From positions 603,928,677-603,992,676 of the forward strand of contig NC_081405.1 of NCBI RefSeq assembly GCF_030272615.1: a stretch of DNA of 64,000 nt, given 5' to 3'. The notes beneath the pieces were generated by a model. That model made no database searches, was not told the DNA's origin, and was given only the letters and a program-made list of their open reading frames with translations. Made by a program: the position numbers and the translations under genes. Shown here piece by piece: positions 45,651 to 55,539 of this stretch; position 1 is the first letter of the stretch, and each line of letters starts with the position of its first letter. Origin of the DNA: Cryptomeria japonica (lineage: Eukaryota > Streptophyta > Pinopsida > Cupressales > Cupressaceae).

Positions 45651-46372
45651 TAAGCACACCTATGACCATAAATGAGAAATTATCACTAAGGGATGAATCT
45701 ACACCTGTTCATCCAACTAGGTACAAATCTATGATAGGAGGTTTACTGTATTTGACACAAACCAGACCTGATATTATGAATGTAGTATGTATTATTTCAA
45801 GATTTCAAAGTAATCCTAGAGAAAATCATGAATTAGCAGTAAAAAGGATTTTTTGGTACTTACAAGGTACTATAAATCTTGGATTATGGTATCCTAGAGA
45901 TAAAAACTTTGAATTATGTGCATACACATATGCAAATTGGGTAGGAGATGTGGATGATAGAAAAAGCACCACCGGCAGAGCATTCTTTCTTGGAAACAGA
46001 CTAGTTTCTTGGTTGAGTAAGAAACAAAGTTGTACATCTTTATCAATAGCAGAATAAGAATATGTTATAGCAGCAACTAACTATACACAAGTACTATGGC
46101 TCAAGCAAATGTTGAAAGACATAAAGGTAAAATGAAAGGAACCTATTACTATCTATTGTGATAACACTACAACAATTGATATATCTAAGAATCCGGTATT
46201 ACATTCCAAAACCAAACATGTTTCTATCAAACTGAATTTTCTAAGGGAAAATGTTGAAGCAAAGGAAATAAAACTGGTTTATGTGAATACTAAAGAACAG
46301 ATTGCATATATCTTTACTAAACCTCTGCTTAAGGAGACTTTTGAATATCTCAGAGATTAGCTTGGGGTCATA
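45651..46372 (+). pseudogene. copia-C RNase H
   Basis: It follows RT in frame (STPMTINEKL, LLYLTQTRPDIMNVV, RKSTTGRAFFLGNRLVSWLS). The motif normally read as SDADWAGD is YTYANWVGD here, so two acidic residues are lost (Asp to Tyr and Asp to Asn). A TAA follows SIAE at 46057. IYCDNTTTIDISKNPVL and the tail IFTKPLLKETF remain. The enzyme is dead. Confidence 0.9.
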
Positions 46373-46439
46373 CCCCCACTGGTAGAGACTTAGGAAGCTG
46401 ATGATTGTCATCAACCGACAGAATTAACAGAGAAATTTT

Positions 46440-46772
46440 TTATTCTAGCTTTGATGGGAAGCTACTTCTTAGGGGGAGTAGTTGGTATACTAAATTGATT
46501 GGTATTTTGTATATGAACTTGGCTTGGTAAGAACTTTGGAATTTGATGTCAAAGGGGGAGAGATTGGTATGGAAAAACACAAGGAAAACACATGTTGCTC
46601 CCAAGGGGAGAGATTGTTGTTTGGGAGAGATTATTACTCTCTGTATCAGTATTTTGATTTCTGGTTATGATCTCTTTTTGGAGATTGTTGGTTTTTGGGT
46701 ATTTGGCATTTCTGTTATGACACTTTGATGGTTTTTCCATCTTGTGTTGCCATCAATGCCAAAGGGGGAGAT
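46440..46772 (+). promoter_or_regulatory. copia-C repeated polypurine region
   Basis: Purine blocks occur at about 46470 (TTAGGGGGAG), 46545-46562 (GATGTCAAAGGGGGAGAG), 46599 (AAGGGGAGAG) and 46750-46772 (CATCAATGCCAAAGGGGGAG next to the LTR). Only the last adjoins the LTR and should be the working plus-strand primer. Repeated polypurine blocks are a known Sirevirus trait. Confidence 0.85.
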
Positions 46773-47832
46773 TGTTGGTATTTTGGTATGGTTTTGTCAT
46801 TGATGTCAACACCTACTAAACACTTATCAACTCTGGCACTTTGGAGAATCAACAACATTCACCGACAAGCAAGTGACTCATGCACAGTCACCGGTATCTG
46901 GTACACCAGCAAGACATAATGATCACTGACACTTGGAATGGTATGGAAAATACTTGGTTATGTCAAATACATTGTGTGGACACCGTGTCTTGGAGTTTTG
47001 TTTATTGGTACATTAGCATTTGCATATTTGTTGTTACCGACAAATAGGTCCAGGTTACACCAACAAGTTTATCTTTTATAGATCAACATGGCATGCTATG
47101 GAGATGACTTATTATTGTTGTAAATGCATTAAGCTGACATATTGAATCGGTTATTGTATCAAATATTAATTGATATGTAAATTAATTTTATTGTAAAATC
47201 TTGTAGAGCCGACCTACTAAAATTGGTCTTAGGTTATGGTATAAATGTAAGATCTTATTTGTAAGATCAAATGTGGAATGTGAAAAATGATTGTGTAAAG
47301 GTATATGTGAGAATAAGTAGAGCTATACACATAGACGTCATTTAAAGATTGAAGGAGGGTTTTTGTGAAGACAATCAGAACTACACCGGTACTAAATCCA
47401 GCATATGAAGATGCTAATTTTAGTAGTACATTCTTATTGGATTTAACCATCCAATTGTAGTCAGTGTGACTCCCATTTTGTGATTGAGCACTGAGCTCTA
47501 GGCGCTTGGCCTTTTTACATGTGCAAAAACCATTTATGTACACTTACTATCTGCAATAGTATCATCTGATTGTGGGTAAGGTTTCCCACCATGGTTTTTC
47601 CCCTTACAGGGTTTCCACATACAAATATTGGTGCTATGTGTTGTGGATGACTTTGTCTTTATGTTTCATGCACTAATCCTTACCGGTATAGCAATTAACT
47701 ATTAAAACTGTCTACTGGCATATTGAACTAGTTTACTGGTATTAAGCATTAAGTTGGTTAAGTTGTTTTTGGTTTGAATTTATTAGACAACTGATTCACG
47801 CCCCCACTCTTAATTGTCTCTAGGACCTAACA
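46773..47832 (+). repeat. copia-C 3' LTR
   Basis: 1060 bp, partner of 41130-42194. It keeps both hairpins (AGGC...GCCT near 47499-47511 and GTGGG...CCCAC at 47572-47589) and ends GACCTAACA. Confidence 0.95.
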
Positions 47833-48977
47833 TCAATGGCCACATCAGCGATGGCAGATGAATTTTTGTGCCCAATGGGCCCAATTTTCATATAGAAGCC
47901 CTTTTGCCAAGGCTTCTCTTGGCGGCAAAGGACAATTTTATCTAGCCAAAAGGCCATGTTACGACAAAATTCTTGGAGTGGGGCTAGTTGCCTCACAGCG
48001 CAGTCATGGCCATCAATGATCACTTGAAATTTGATCTGATGGCCATGACTTGTTCTTTTGTTGGCCCCCTTGGCATTCTCTTAGCGATATTTTGCGTGTC
48101 CATCTACACACGAGATCTCCTGATTACTGACTAGCATTTGAAATTTCTCTGAGCTATTAGCATTTAAACTTCTGAAGGAGGGTTGTTGTCAACCCAATGG
48201 TCGAGACATTTTTCCTACTCAGTCGATACCTCATTCTTGGTCAGATTCTCAACCAACCACTGGATTTGCTTGCCTTTACTCCACATTGGACCCTATAGGC
48301 TAATTTTTGACGCCACCATGCCCTCTTCAATGCAGAACAAATATTTTTGTCCTTGCAAGTTTTCTTAGCCATGCTTGTTGACAAGGATTGCTTAATCGAT
48401 GGGTTATTTTGCTCTTTTTGAGGCAGAGGACATCTTGCAGAGAGGAATCCAGCACGTCATCAGATCTCAGATCCGATCTCCTCCTCTCCTGCATAGTTTT
48501 TATAACCTAACCTTAGGGTTTCCATTAGTAGTTCGATTTTGAGTTATGCCTCAAATATAAAGGCAATTTTTTTATGTTTTCCAAAGGATCTTCTCCTCTC
48601 TTTCTCTTACAGTAGTCTGTGACTCCTACAACTATAAAAATTACCTTGCCTTTGCATTAATAGAATTTGCTTGCCTTACCTTGTTTCAGTTTATGCAAAT
48701 TTGTTTATTTCTCTTACCTGTTTGTGTGAATGAATCTTTTTCTTGTTTTCTCAGCATCTGTGATAGTGTTGACTCCTCTTACCATGGCATTTAAGAATAT
48801 TGTTCGTTCCTTTGCCATTGTTAATAATTGACACCTTGACTCAGTCTTAGAAAGCCATACTTAGATAGGAATTAGTGTATCTTTTGGGCAGTTTTATTGA
48901 TGTTCTGTGCAGTTACAACTGGGGGTAGATCAACTTTCAGTTTAGGTGGAAACCTTTTTTCTCTTCTTTCATGCAAC

Positions 48978-48978
<1 letters not shown>

Positions 48979-49035
<57 letters not shown>

Positions 49036-49036
49036 C
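48979..49036. repeat. (CT)n microsatellite
   Basis: About 58 bp of nearly pure CT dinucleotides with one interruption at 49021-49022, inside the solo LTR. Confidence 0.95.
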
Positions 49037-49243
49037 CTTTTCCTTGTCAGAACAGTAGATTAGTTTTACCAGTGTTGGGTTGGTCCAACACCTACACTCA
49101 GATTGAAGAGGAAGTCTACCTTCTTTGGAGATTCAACCTCACATTTAGCAAGGTCCCACACTTGAGAGGTTGATACAATGTTTCACAAGGTTAGTGATCA
49201 AGTCTGGTCACTAAGGGTGCAAAATTTTGTGACAACAATTATT

Positions 49244-50260
49244 TTTAGAGAAATTAAATCTCCTTCTGTTACATTGCAACCATAATAGACTAAACAAGAA
49301 TATGTGATTCAATTCCCTTCTACGCCGAAAAGATTTGAATCGAAATCACTTGATAGGCAAGAAGTTGAGGAGAGCTCATCTAGCTCTGAATCATCAAAAG
49401 AGGAGGAAAAACCTTCAACTCGGCTTGTTCAAAGGTCTACAAGACATAGAAAACCACTTGATGATTGGAGATGTATTTTTGCTTTGAATACTAATGTGGA
49501 TGAACCTAAATCTATAGAAGAGATATTAGGTATGAATGACACAGAATCCTAGAAGATTTCTATGGAAGAAAAAATGATAGCTTTGAAATAGAATGATACA
49601 TGAGATCTTGTACCATTGCATGAAGGATGAAATCCTATTGGTTGCAAATGGGTGTTCAATAAAAATATTGGTTTAGATGGAAGCGTTGAGAAGTATAAAA
49701 CAAGGTTGGTTGCAAAAGGCTACTCTCAAGTTGAGGGTGTTGATTATGGTGAGATATTTTCTCCTATTGCAAAAATGACATCCATTAGATTTTTGCTTTC
49801 TATTGCTACTGCTTTTGATTTAAAGGTTGAGAAAATGGATGTGAAAATTACTTTCCTTCATGATGATTTAGAGGAGGATATCTATATGACACAGCCAGAG
49901 CACTATGTGGTGAAAGGTAAAAGTAATTTGGTCTGTAAATTGAAGAAATCTTCATATGGCCTCAAACAGAGTCCTAGGATATGGTACTAGAATTTTGATA
50001 CATATGTGTTGAGTTTGGGATTTGAGCGTTCTAAATCAGATCACTATGTTTATTATAAATCTGATGGTGATCATTTCCTATACATTGCATTATATGTTGA
50101 TGATATGCTATTCATTGGTAAAGGGAAATGTATGATTTAAAAACTAAAGTCTTAGCTTGCTGCTAAATTTGAAATGAAAGATCTTGGTGCAGTGAAACAC
50201 ATTCTTGGGATGGAAATTAGAAGAGATAGAGTCAACAAAAAGCTATGGCTAGGCTAGAGT
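49244..50260 (+). pseudogene. copia-A integrase end and reverse transcriptase
   Basis: Right after ATTAT the copia-A frame gives FREIKSPSVTLQP, then the linker (RFESKSLDRQEVEESSSSSE). The RT follows: [70 protein letters not shown], a stop at 49988, and the catalytic LYVDDMLFIG near 50092. Many stops are present. It is separated from its upstream half by the solo LTR complex. Confidence 0.88.
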
Positions 50261-51063
50261 AAGTATGTGAATTTAGTTTTACAGAGGTTCAACATGTGTG
50301 ATTGTAGACCATTATGTGTTCCCTTCATAGTTTGAACAAAATTATCTGTTGTAGGTTGTCCTACATCTCCATCAGAGATGGAAGACATGAGAAGAGTGGC
50401 TTACCAGAGTGCAATTGGATTTTTGATGTATGACATGGTCTGTATTAGACCAGACATTGCCCAAGCAGTGGGAGTTATTTCCAGATATATGTCTAATCTT
50501 GGTAGAGTTCATTGGGATGCATTCAAAAGAGTCTTCAGATAATTGAAGGGTACCTCAGAGTATTCTTTGTGTTATCATGGTAATTTGGTTGGAGACACAA
50601 TTTCCCTTTATATTCACAGTTATGTGGATATAGACTGGGCAGGTGATATTGATAGTGGAAGATCCACCAGTGCTTATGTGTTTACTTTATTTGGCGGTGT
50701 AATTAGTTGGATGAGTAAGTGATAGGCTGTGGTTTCTTTTTCCACTATAGAAGTAGAGTATATGGCAACTACTCATGCTTGTAAAGAAGCGATTTGGCTT
50801 AAGAGACTATGTTTCAATACCAAAGTAAAATAAGGTACAGTGACAGTCAGAGTGTGATTTGCCTAACTAAGAACCTAACATTTCATGCTCGGACCATGCA
50901 CATTGATGTTCAATATCATTTTGTTAGAGATATGGTCAAAGATAGCAGGGTGAAGTTGGTGAATGTTGCAGATTCTTTAACTAAGGTTGTGAGCACAAAG
51001 AAGTTACGATGGTGTTTGGAGTCTATGAGCCTCATGCCCCTAACAATTCAATTATTGTGTTGA
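50261..51063 (+). pseudogene. copia-A RNase H
   Basis: Blocks in order: RVAYQSAIGFLMYDMVCIRP, DIAQAVGVISRYMSN, YVDIDWAGDIDSGRSTSAYV, VVSFSTIEVEYMATTHACKE and, after a frame change, SDSQSVICLTKNLTFHART ... HIDVQYHFVRDMVKD. Acidic positions in DIDWAGD, EVEYMA and SDSQS are kept. It ends about 30 bp before the polypurine tract. Confidence 0.87.
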
Positions 51064-51093
51064 TATTCCCTTTGCTCTTGCAAGGTGTTCAAC

Positions 51094-51104
51094 AAGTGGG
51101 AGAA
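51094..51104 (+). promoter_or_regulatory. copia-A polypurine tract
   Basis: AAGTGGGAGAA directly before the 3' LTR. There is only one copy, unlike the Sirevirus-like elements. Confidence 0.85.
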
Positions 51105-52009
51105 TGCTGGGAAAATGGTGTCTCAACCTTGCATTTACATGAGGTTACTATTTATAGTAAGTTTTTGTTTTAGCATAAAATGGTGCAAAATTCTCCCTGA
51201 AGCTTCTGATTTGCTAGATGAGCATGCCAGTAAATTTTCGTCACAAGATCATAGCCAGTTTTGAAGATATTAAAGTTTTCATTTTTGGAGGGTGTGATGA
51301 AAGGTTCAAAGTTAATTTTGAGGACTTTAGAGGTTCCCAAATTCCCTAAAATGTTGGTGTAAATGGCATAGAAATTTACAAAGTGATATAGCACTTTGTG
51401 AGATTTTCGACACTTTAAACGGTTCATCAATCAAACACACGGTTCACAAGTTATGGCCTCTGGAAGTTTGGACTCCCGAAATAGGAAATATAAATTACAT
51501 TGGACACATAAATGAGCTATAAAATGGAGGAACACGTGTTGATGTGTGTTTTGACATGTCATAGGGCATTTAAAATAGAGATAAGGTCGACTCTACTTTA
51601 TTGGGTGGTTTTAGCCCATGGTTTTGTAATACCATTTGATGGTTGCTTGTATTGCATCTCCTATATATGAGGTGCATGAGATAGAGATTGTGTGTAAGAG
51701 TCTTATGGCTATTGAGTTACCTCTAAGTATTTGATTAGTGGTACTCCTATGAAGAGCTTTCTCTATAATTATATTATAATCTATTATTGATTGCTGAATA
51801 ATATATTGAGTTGCTTTTGGAGTGTGGGTTTTTTCTCTCGAAAGGGTTTTCTCCACATAAATCACTGTGTTGTTGAGTTGTGGTATGCATGATATTTTGT
51901 TTACTTCTATTAATTTTCTGTAACTGCTATAATGATCTGTAAAAGTTTTTGCATTACCCTCCTCTCAAGATTAGTGTAGGAAGTTGTTCTGCTACTTAAC
52001 TTCCTTACA
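51105..52009 (+). repeat. copia-A 3' LTR
   Basis: 905 bp, partner of 26440-27326. It has about 18 extra bases around 51564-51590 (GGGCATTTAAAATAGAGATA) relative to the 5' copy. The start is now TGC rather than TGT. Confidence 0.95.
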
Positions 52010-53880
52010 TTGAGACATATGAAACACCAAAATCTTGATAAGCTTATGAACATTGAAATTTTTTTATTATATTTAAATTAAATATTCCCAAAAATATTTC
52101 CTTACATCATGGTCCAAATAACTACACTAATACAAATCAATATATCAGGCTCCACATATTAGTAATTAAAGACAAGGACAAGTAGAATGAATGATACAAG
52201 GTAATAAATAAAGAAAATATTCACATAAACTAAATGAAATCTTTTATCTTATTTCAATTCCTCCTCCAATTGTTCTAAAGTGAAGTACACCCAAAAGATC
52301 TACTTGATGTGATAAGTAATATGTATATTGTTTACTATTGTGGAATGTTGACTACTCAATGCAATAGCATAACAAAAGCTTGATGAGATAATACATTGAT
52401 ATCTTTTATGGAAGGGAATATATCTAATTTATAATTTTTTCATGAGGAAATCAAGGACAAATATGTAAAGATGTTGGAGAGATAGGATTTGAGGACATTG
52501 AAGGCATCTTTTGAAGTTGTGGTGTTATGAGAAGTGTCACAAGAGAGAAGAGAGAGATTAATAAGGAAAAGAAATGTATCCCATAAGAGGGAAGGGAAGG
52601 CATACTCATATATCTAAGAAAAACAACATATGTAAATGATATGCTCACACATGTGTGAGTAAGGGAGTAGGGTGAGGCAGATAGGTAAAAAAATTTCAAG
52701 TTAGCATGTTCACACGTGTGAGCCTAGAGTGGAATGAGTCATAGTCACACATTTAAGAGCATGAAGTGTAGTTGATGTTGAAATGAAAGATGCTTCTAAG
52801 AAGGCATGCTCGCACATATGTGAGCAAGGAGTGGGATAAGGTACATGCTCACACATTTGGAAGCATGGGAGAAGATGAGACACATGACTACGTGTGAAAC
52901 ATGGACCTGTATCTGTATCTGAATACACAACACTTCAATTAAGTCATTAGATGTATGGTTAGTAAATCAATAATCATGAATAATAAAACCATTACAAAGC
53001 GACCTATTTCCTTCTAGTAGATGTGAGTTCTAGTCTTTCTCTTAGATTTCTTTGTGCAACACCAATGACTAGACATCACCTAAATGAAGGATTTAATCTA
53101 TATGAGCACGAAATTGAGCTAAATGGATGCAAGATATGCAAGATGAGTTAGATGAATGAATATTGAGATAAATTAATTAAACTAATCATGATTAATATGA
53201 AATAAACTAAGATGTACTATTCCCAGTGCATGAAAATCTCAATGGACCTAGAGCAAAAAGAACATAATAACAATAAATCTCCAAGTTCTTTTGAATGAGA
53301 GATGAGAGCCTGAATTTATAGAAAATCTAGAGAGAGACCAACAATCAAGATCTATTAATGATGAGCGACCAAGATTATTCAAGAGGAAGCACAATCTAGG
53401 TGAATTGATGTGCTTGGCTTCTTTTCTCAGCTTTAAAGGAAATTGAACTAAATTTAAGATAAAATTAGAAAAAACTAATTTATTTCATATTTTTATTCAA
53501 TTTTGATATTTAATTGATTTAATTGATTTTCTAAGATTTTTCAATTTAATTTCTTTTTGATTTCTTTTTCCAAATTTAATTCTTTTTTCGAATTAATTCC
53601 TTTTTTAAGGATTTAATGGTGAATTGATTTATTAATTAAATATTCTAGGATATTTAATTAAATAAATAGGATAATTGATTAAAATGATTTACTTGGAATG
53701 ATTAATTAATTAAATAAACATTTAATTAATTTAGAATGATTTATTTGTCATGTGACATTGATGATTTAAGAATTTATTAATTAGGTGCTCAAGATTGATT
53801 TAATTACCTTTGGTTAGGACCTTGGTGATGTAGCCGAGATTAGGGGCCCATGGTTTAGGTGACCATTTTTAGGGTATTAC
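52010..53880. other. AT-rich DNA with a palindrome cluster, no gene
   Basis: No convincing coding frame. 52641-52930 holds the palindrome cluster listed separately. 53440-53760 is very AT-rich with repeated TTAATTAA-type palindromes. The segment ends AGGGTATTACA at 53881, which looks like an LTR end, but no partner was found. Confidence 0.55.
52641..52930. repeat. Cluster of CTCACAC...GTGTGAG palindromes
   Basis: Perfect 16-bp palindrome CTCACACATGTGTGAG (52644-52659), perfect TCACACGTGTGA (52710-52721) and near-perfect GCTCGCACATATGTGAGC (52808-52825). Half or degraded copies lie near 52742, 52847 and 52888. Spacers share words such as GGAGTGGGAT and AGCATG, so this is an imperfect tandem array of about 40-100 bp units. 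Cys-rich minus-strand frames here are by-products of the repeat. Confidence 0.8.
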
Positions 53881-55539
53881 ATTTGTCCCTCTTTGAATTG
53901 ATTTGTGAGCAGCACATTGATTCAAAGAATAGTTGATGCCGAAGAGAAATCAGTTATGAACTTGATGGAGCACAAACTGATGAAGAGTGAGATGTTCAAC
54001 TTGATTTGAAGCGATGAAACTGAATAGATTGATCAAAGTGTTACTGATCGTGAACATGATTGAACAAGGACCGATGAAGAGAGAGATACTGATCTTGAAC
54101 TTGATGGATCAAGAAACAAGTATCAATCTAGAACTTGAGTGAACTAGAATTGATTGAGTGAAGAGATGAGAACTGATTCTGAACTTGATTGAACAAGAAC
54201 TGATTAGTGAAACAGAATGTTGAGCTTGATTTAATGCGATGAAACTGAACACCTAATTGAATTAAGCATGTGATCAATGTCAAAAAGACTCTTTAAATGG
54301 TTGATTAGGTTTAAACAAATAACCAGCTTAATGAGGTGCGATGAAACTGGTTATTGTTAAAAGACTGATTCAAATGAAGACAATATCAACTTGATTTGGT
54401 ACAATGAAACTGATATGCCCCTAGCAATGAGGTTTTAGTTTATTTTATTTGATTAATAATCATTTGATATTCAATTAATCTTTGATTAAAAAGATTTTCT
54501 GCTCGACTTGATGATTAAGATTTGAAAATAAATCTCAACTTTCGATGATGTAATCACTAATCATGTTGATGTAATGAGTATGCCTCCTCGGGAGTGAAAT
54601 TGAAAGATGGGGAGGGCACAATGATTTTAGGCAATTGAAATGATAAAAATATTTAGCGATGATAATCTAAGCACGAAGATTTATTTTGAGAATTAAATTG
54701 AGATCAGAATTGATTTGAGCAAAAAATGATGAGAAAAAGAGATCTGAATACGAAAGTACCAAGTGGTCAAAGTTGTGAGATTTTGACTAAAAAAATGATC
54801 TTAGATTTTGATTTTGATCTTGAAAATGGACTGAGGATAGTTGATTTAGCTAAGAGTACAATTTTTGTGTCAATCGAAGCAAGTTTGAAAATTAGGGTTT
54901 TGCCTATATAAGGGATGAAGGGGTCATTTTCAATTCATTTTTACCTTTCAAAGTTCAAAAGTTCAAAAACCTTCTCTAGAGAAAAATGGTAATTCTTAGG
55001 CATACACACCGATTTGAGCGCCTGAGACATCATAATCATCCTCAAAACTATCCAGCAGTAGTAAGTGATTGATCTTAGGTCTCTTGCATTTCTCATTTTT
55101 TGAATTTTTGTTTGAATTTTTCGTTCTTTTTGCCATTTTAATTCGTTTTTACTCATTTAGTCATATGGCCAACTAGGGTTTGTCATACGACAATCTATTA
55201 AAACTTATTTTGTCGTATAAAGTCATTAGATTAGTCATTCTGCATGTGCCCTTCAGTCGTATGAGCAGGTTTATAAGAGACCCTTTACTCATTCTGCCCT
55301 AGTTAGTGACTTGTATCAACAAGTTTACTCGTCCTATCCCTATTCTTTACTCGTACGAGTTTTTGCCCCACTGGGAAAACTCGCATGAAAAACAATGTTT
55401 ACTTTTGAAGGCATAAACGTGAATTTTTAATTTTCATGATTGATGTTTTGGATGCGTGAGCACTTCTTACACCTTTGTAACTCAATTTGTTTCTCATATT
55501 GATGATTTTTTGTTCAATTTTCTAGGTTAATTTGCTCGC
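53881..55539 (+). other. Repeat-rich leader and promoter-like region, no gene
   Basis: Four imperfect copies of a ~28-bp motif (core CTTGATTTnnnGCGATGAAA) at 53998, 54222, 54324 and 54388, amid GAACTTGAT/GAACTGAT repetition. A TATATAAG box is at 54905-54912, followed by a pyrimidine-rich transcript-start-like stretch. This may be the LTR and leader of the element carrying the plant mobile domain gene downstream, but no LTR pair was found. Confidence 0.45.
54905..54912 (+). promoter_or_regulatory. TATA box
   Basis: TATATAAG in the context GCCTATATAAGGGATG, about 635 bp upstream of the mobile-domain pseudogene. Confidence 0.5.

Larger units (their letters stand above)
41130..47832 (+). mobile_element. 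Ty1/copia element copia-C, Sirevirus-like, complete
   Basis: LTRs at 41130-42194 and 46773-47832. Target duplication is TCAAC (41125-41129) against TCAAT (47833-47837). It has an initiator tRNA-Met primer site, gag-PR-IN-RT-RH in copia order and repeated polypurine blocks. Its protein wording parallels copia-B throughout, so both belong to one Sirevirus-like group. It is the innermost layer of a three-level nest: copia-C in the solo LTR in copia-A. Confidence 0.94.
40405..49238. mobile_element. Solo LTR of about 2.1 kb, split by copia-C
   Basis: Sequence 40405-41129 plus 47833-49238 starts TGTTAATAATTTTTG and ends GTGACAACA. It is flanked by GTTAT (40400-40404) and ATTAT (49239-49243), one transition apart. 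No primer site, polypurine tract or coding frame is present, so a solo LTR left by recombination between two LTRs is the best reading. Its end resembles Ty3/gypsy LTR ends. Removing it rejoins the copia-A integrase frame exactly. It contains perfect TTATCCCACA/TGTGGGATAA inverted pairs (40751-40797, 41045-41091) and a CT microsatellite. Strand is unknown. Confidence 0.78.
26440..52009 (+). mobile_element. Ty1/copia element copia-A, expanded by nested insertions
   Basis: LTRs at 26440-27326 and 51105-52009 enclose gag, PR, IN, RT and RH in copia order. Target duplication is TTTAG (26435-26439) against TTGAG (52010-52014), four of five bases. Subtracting the three direct insertions (27808-31004, 32252-39799, 40405-49238) and their duplications leaves about 6.0 kb, a normal copia length. 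Gag and RNase H wording (for example HARTMHIDVQYHFVRDMV) resembles the Tnt1/Tork group. It is the oldest element of the nest. Confidence 0.93.

Noticed and set aside
48979-49173. Leu/Ser-rich secreted peptide encoded at the CT run
   Set aside because: The signal-peptide look comes from translating a (CT)n microsatellite.
52451-52928. Cys/His-rich minus-strand protein
   Set aside because: The Cys and His pattern follows the palindromic DNA repeat in this interval; there is no start context or known domain.
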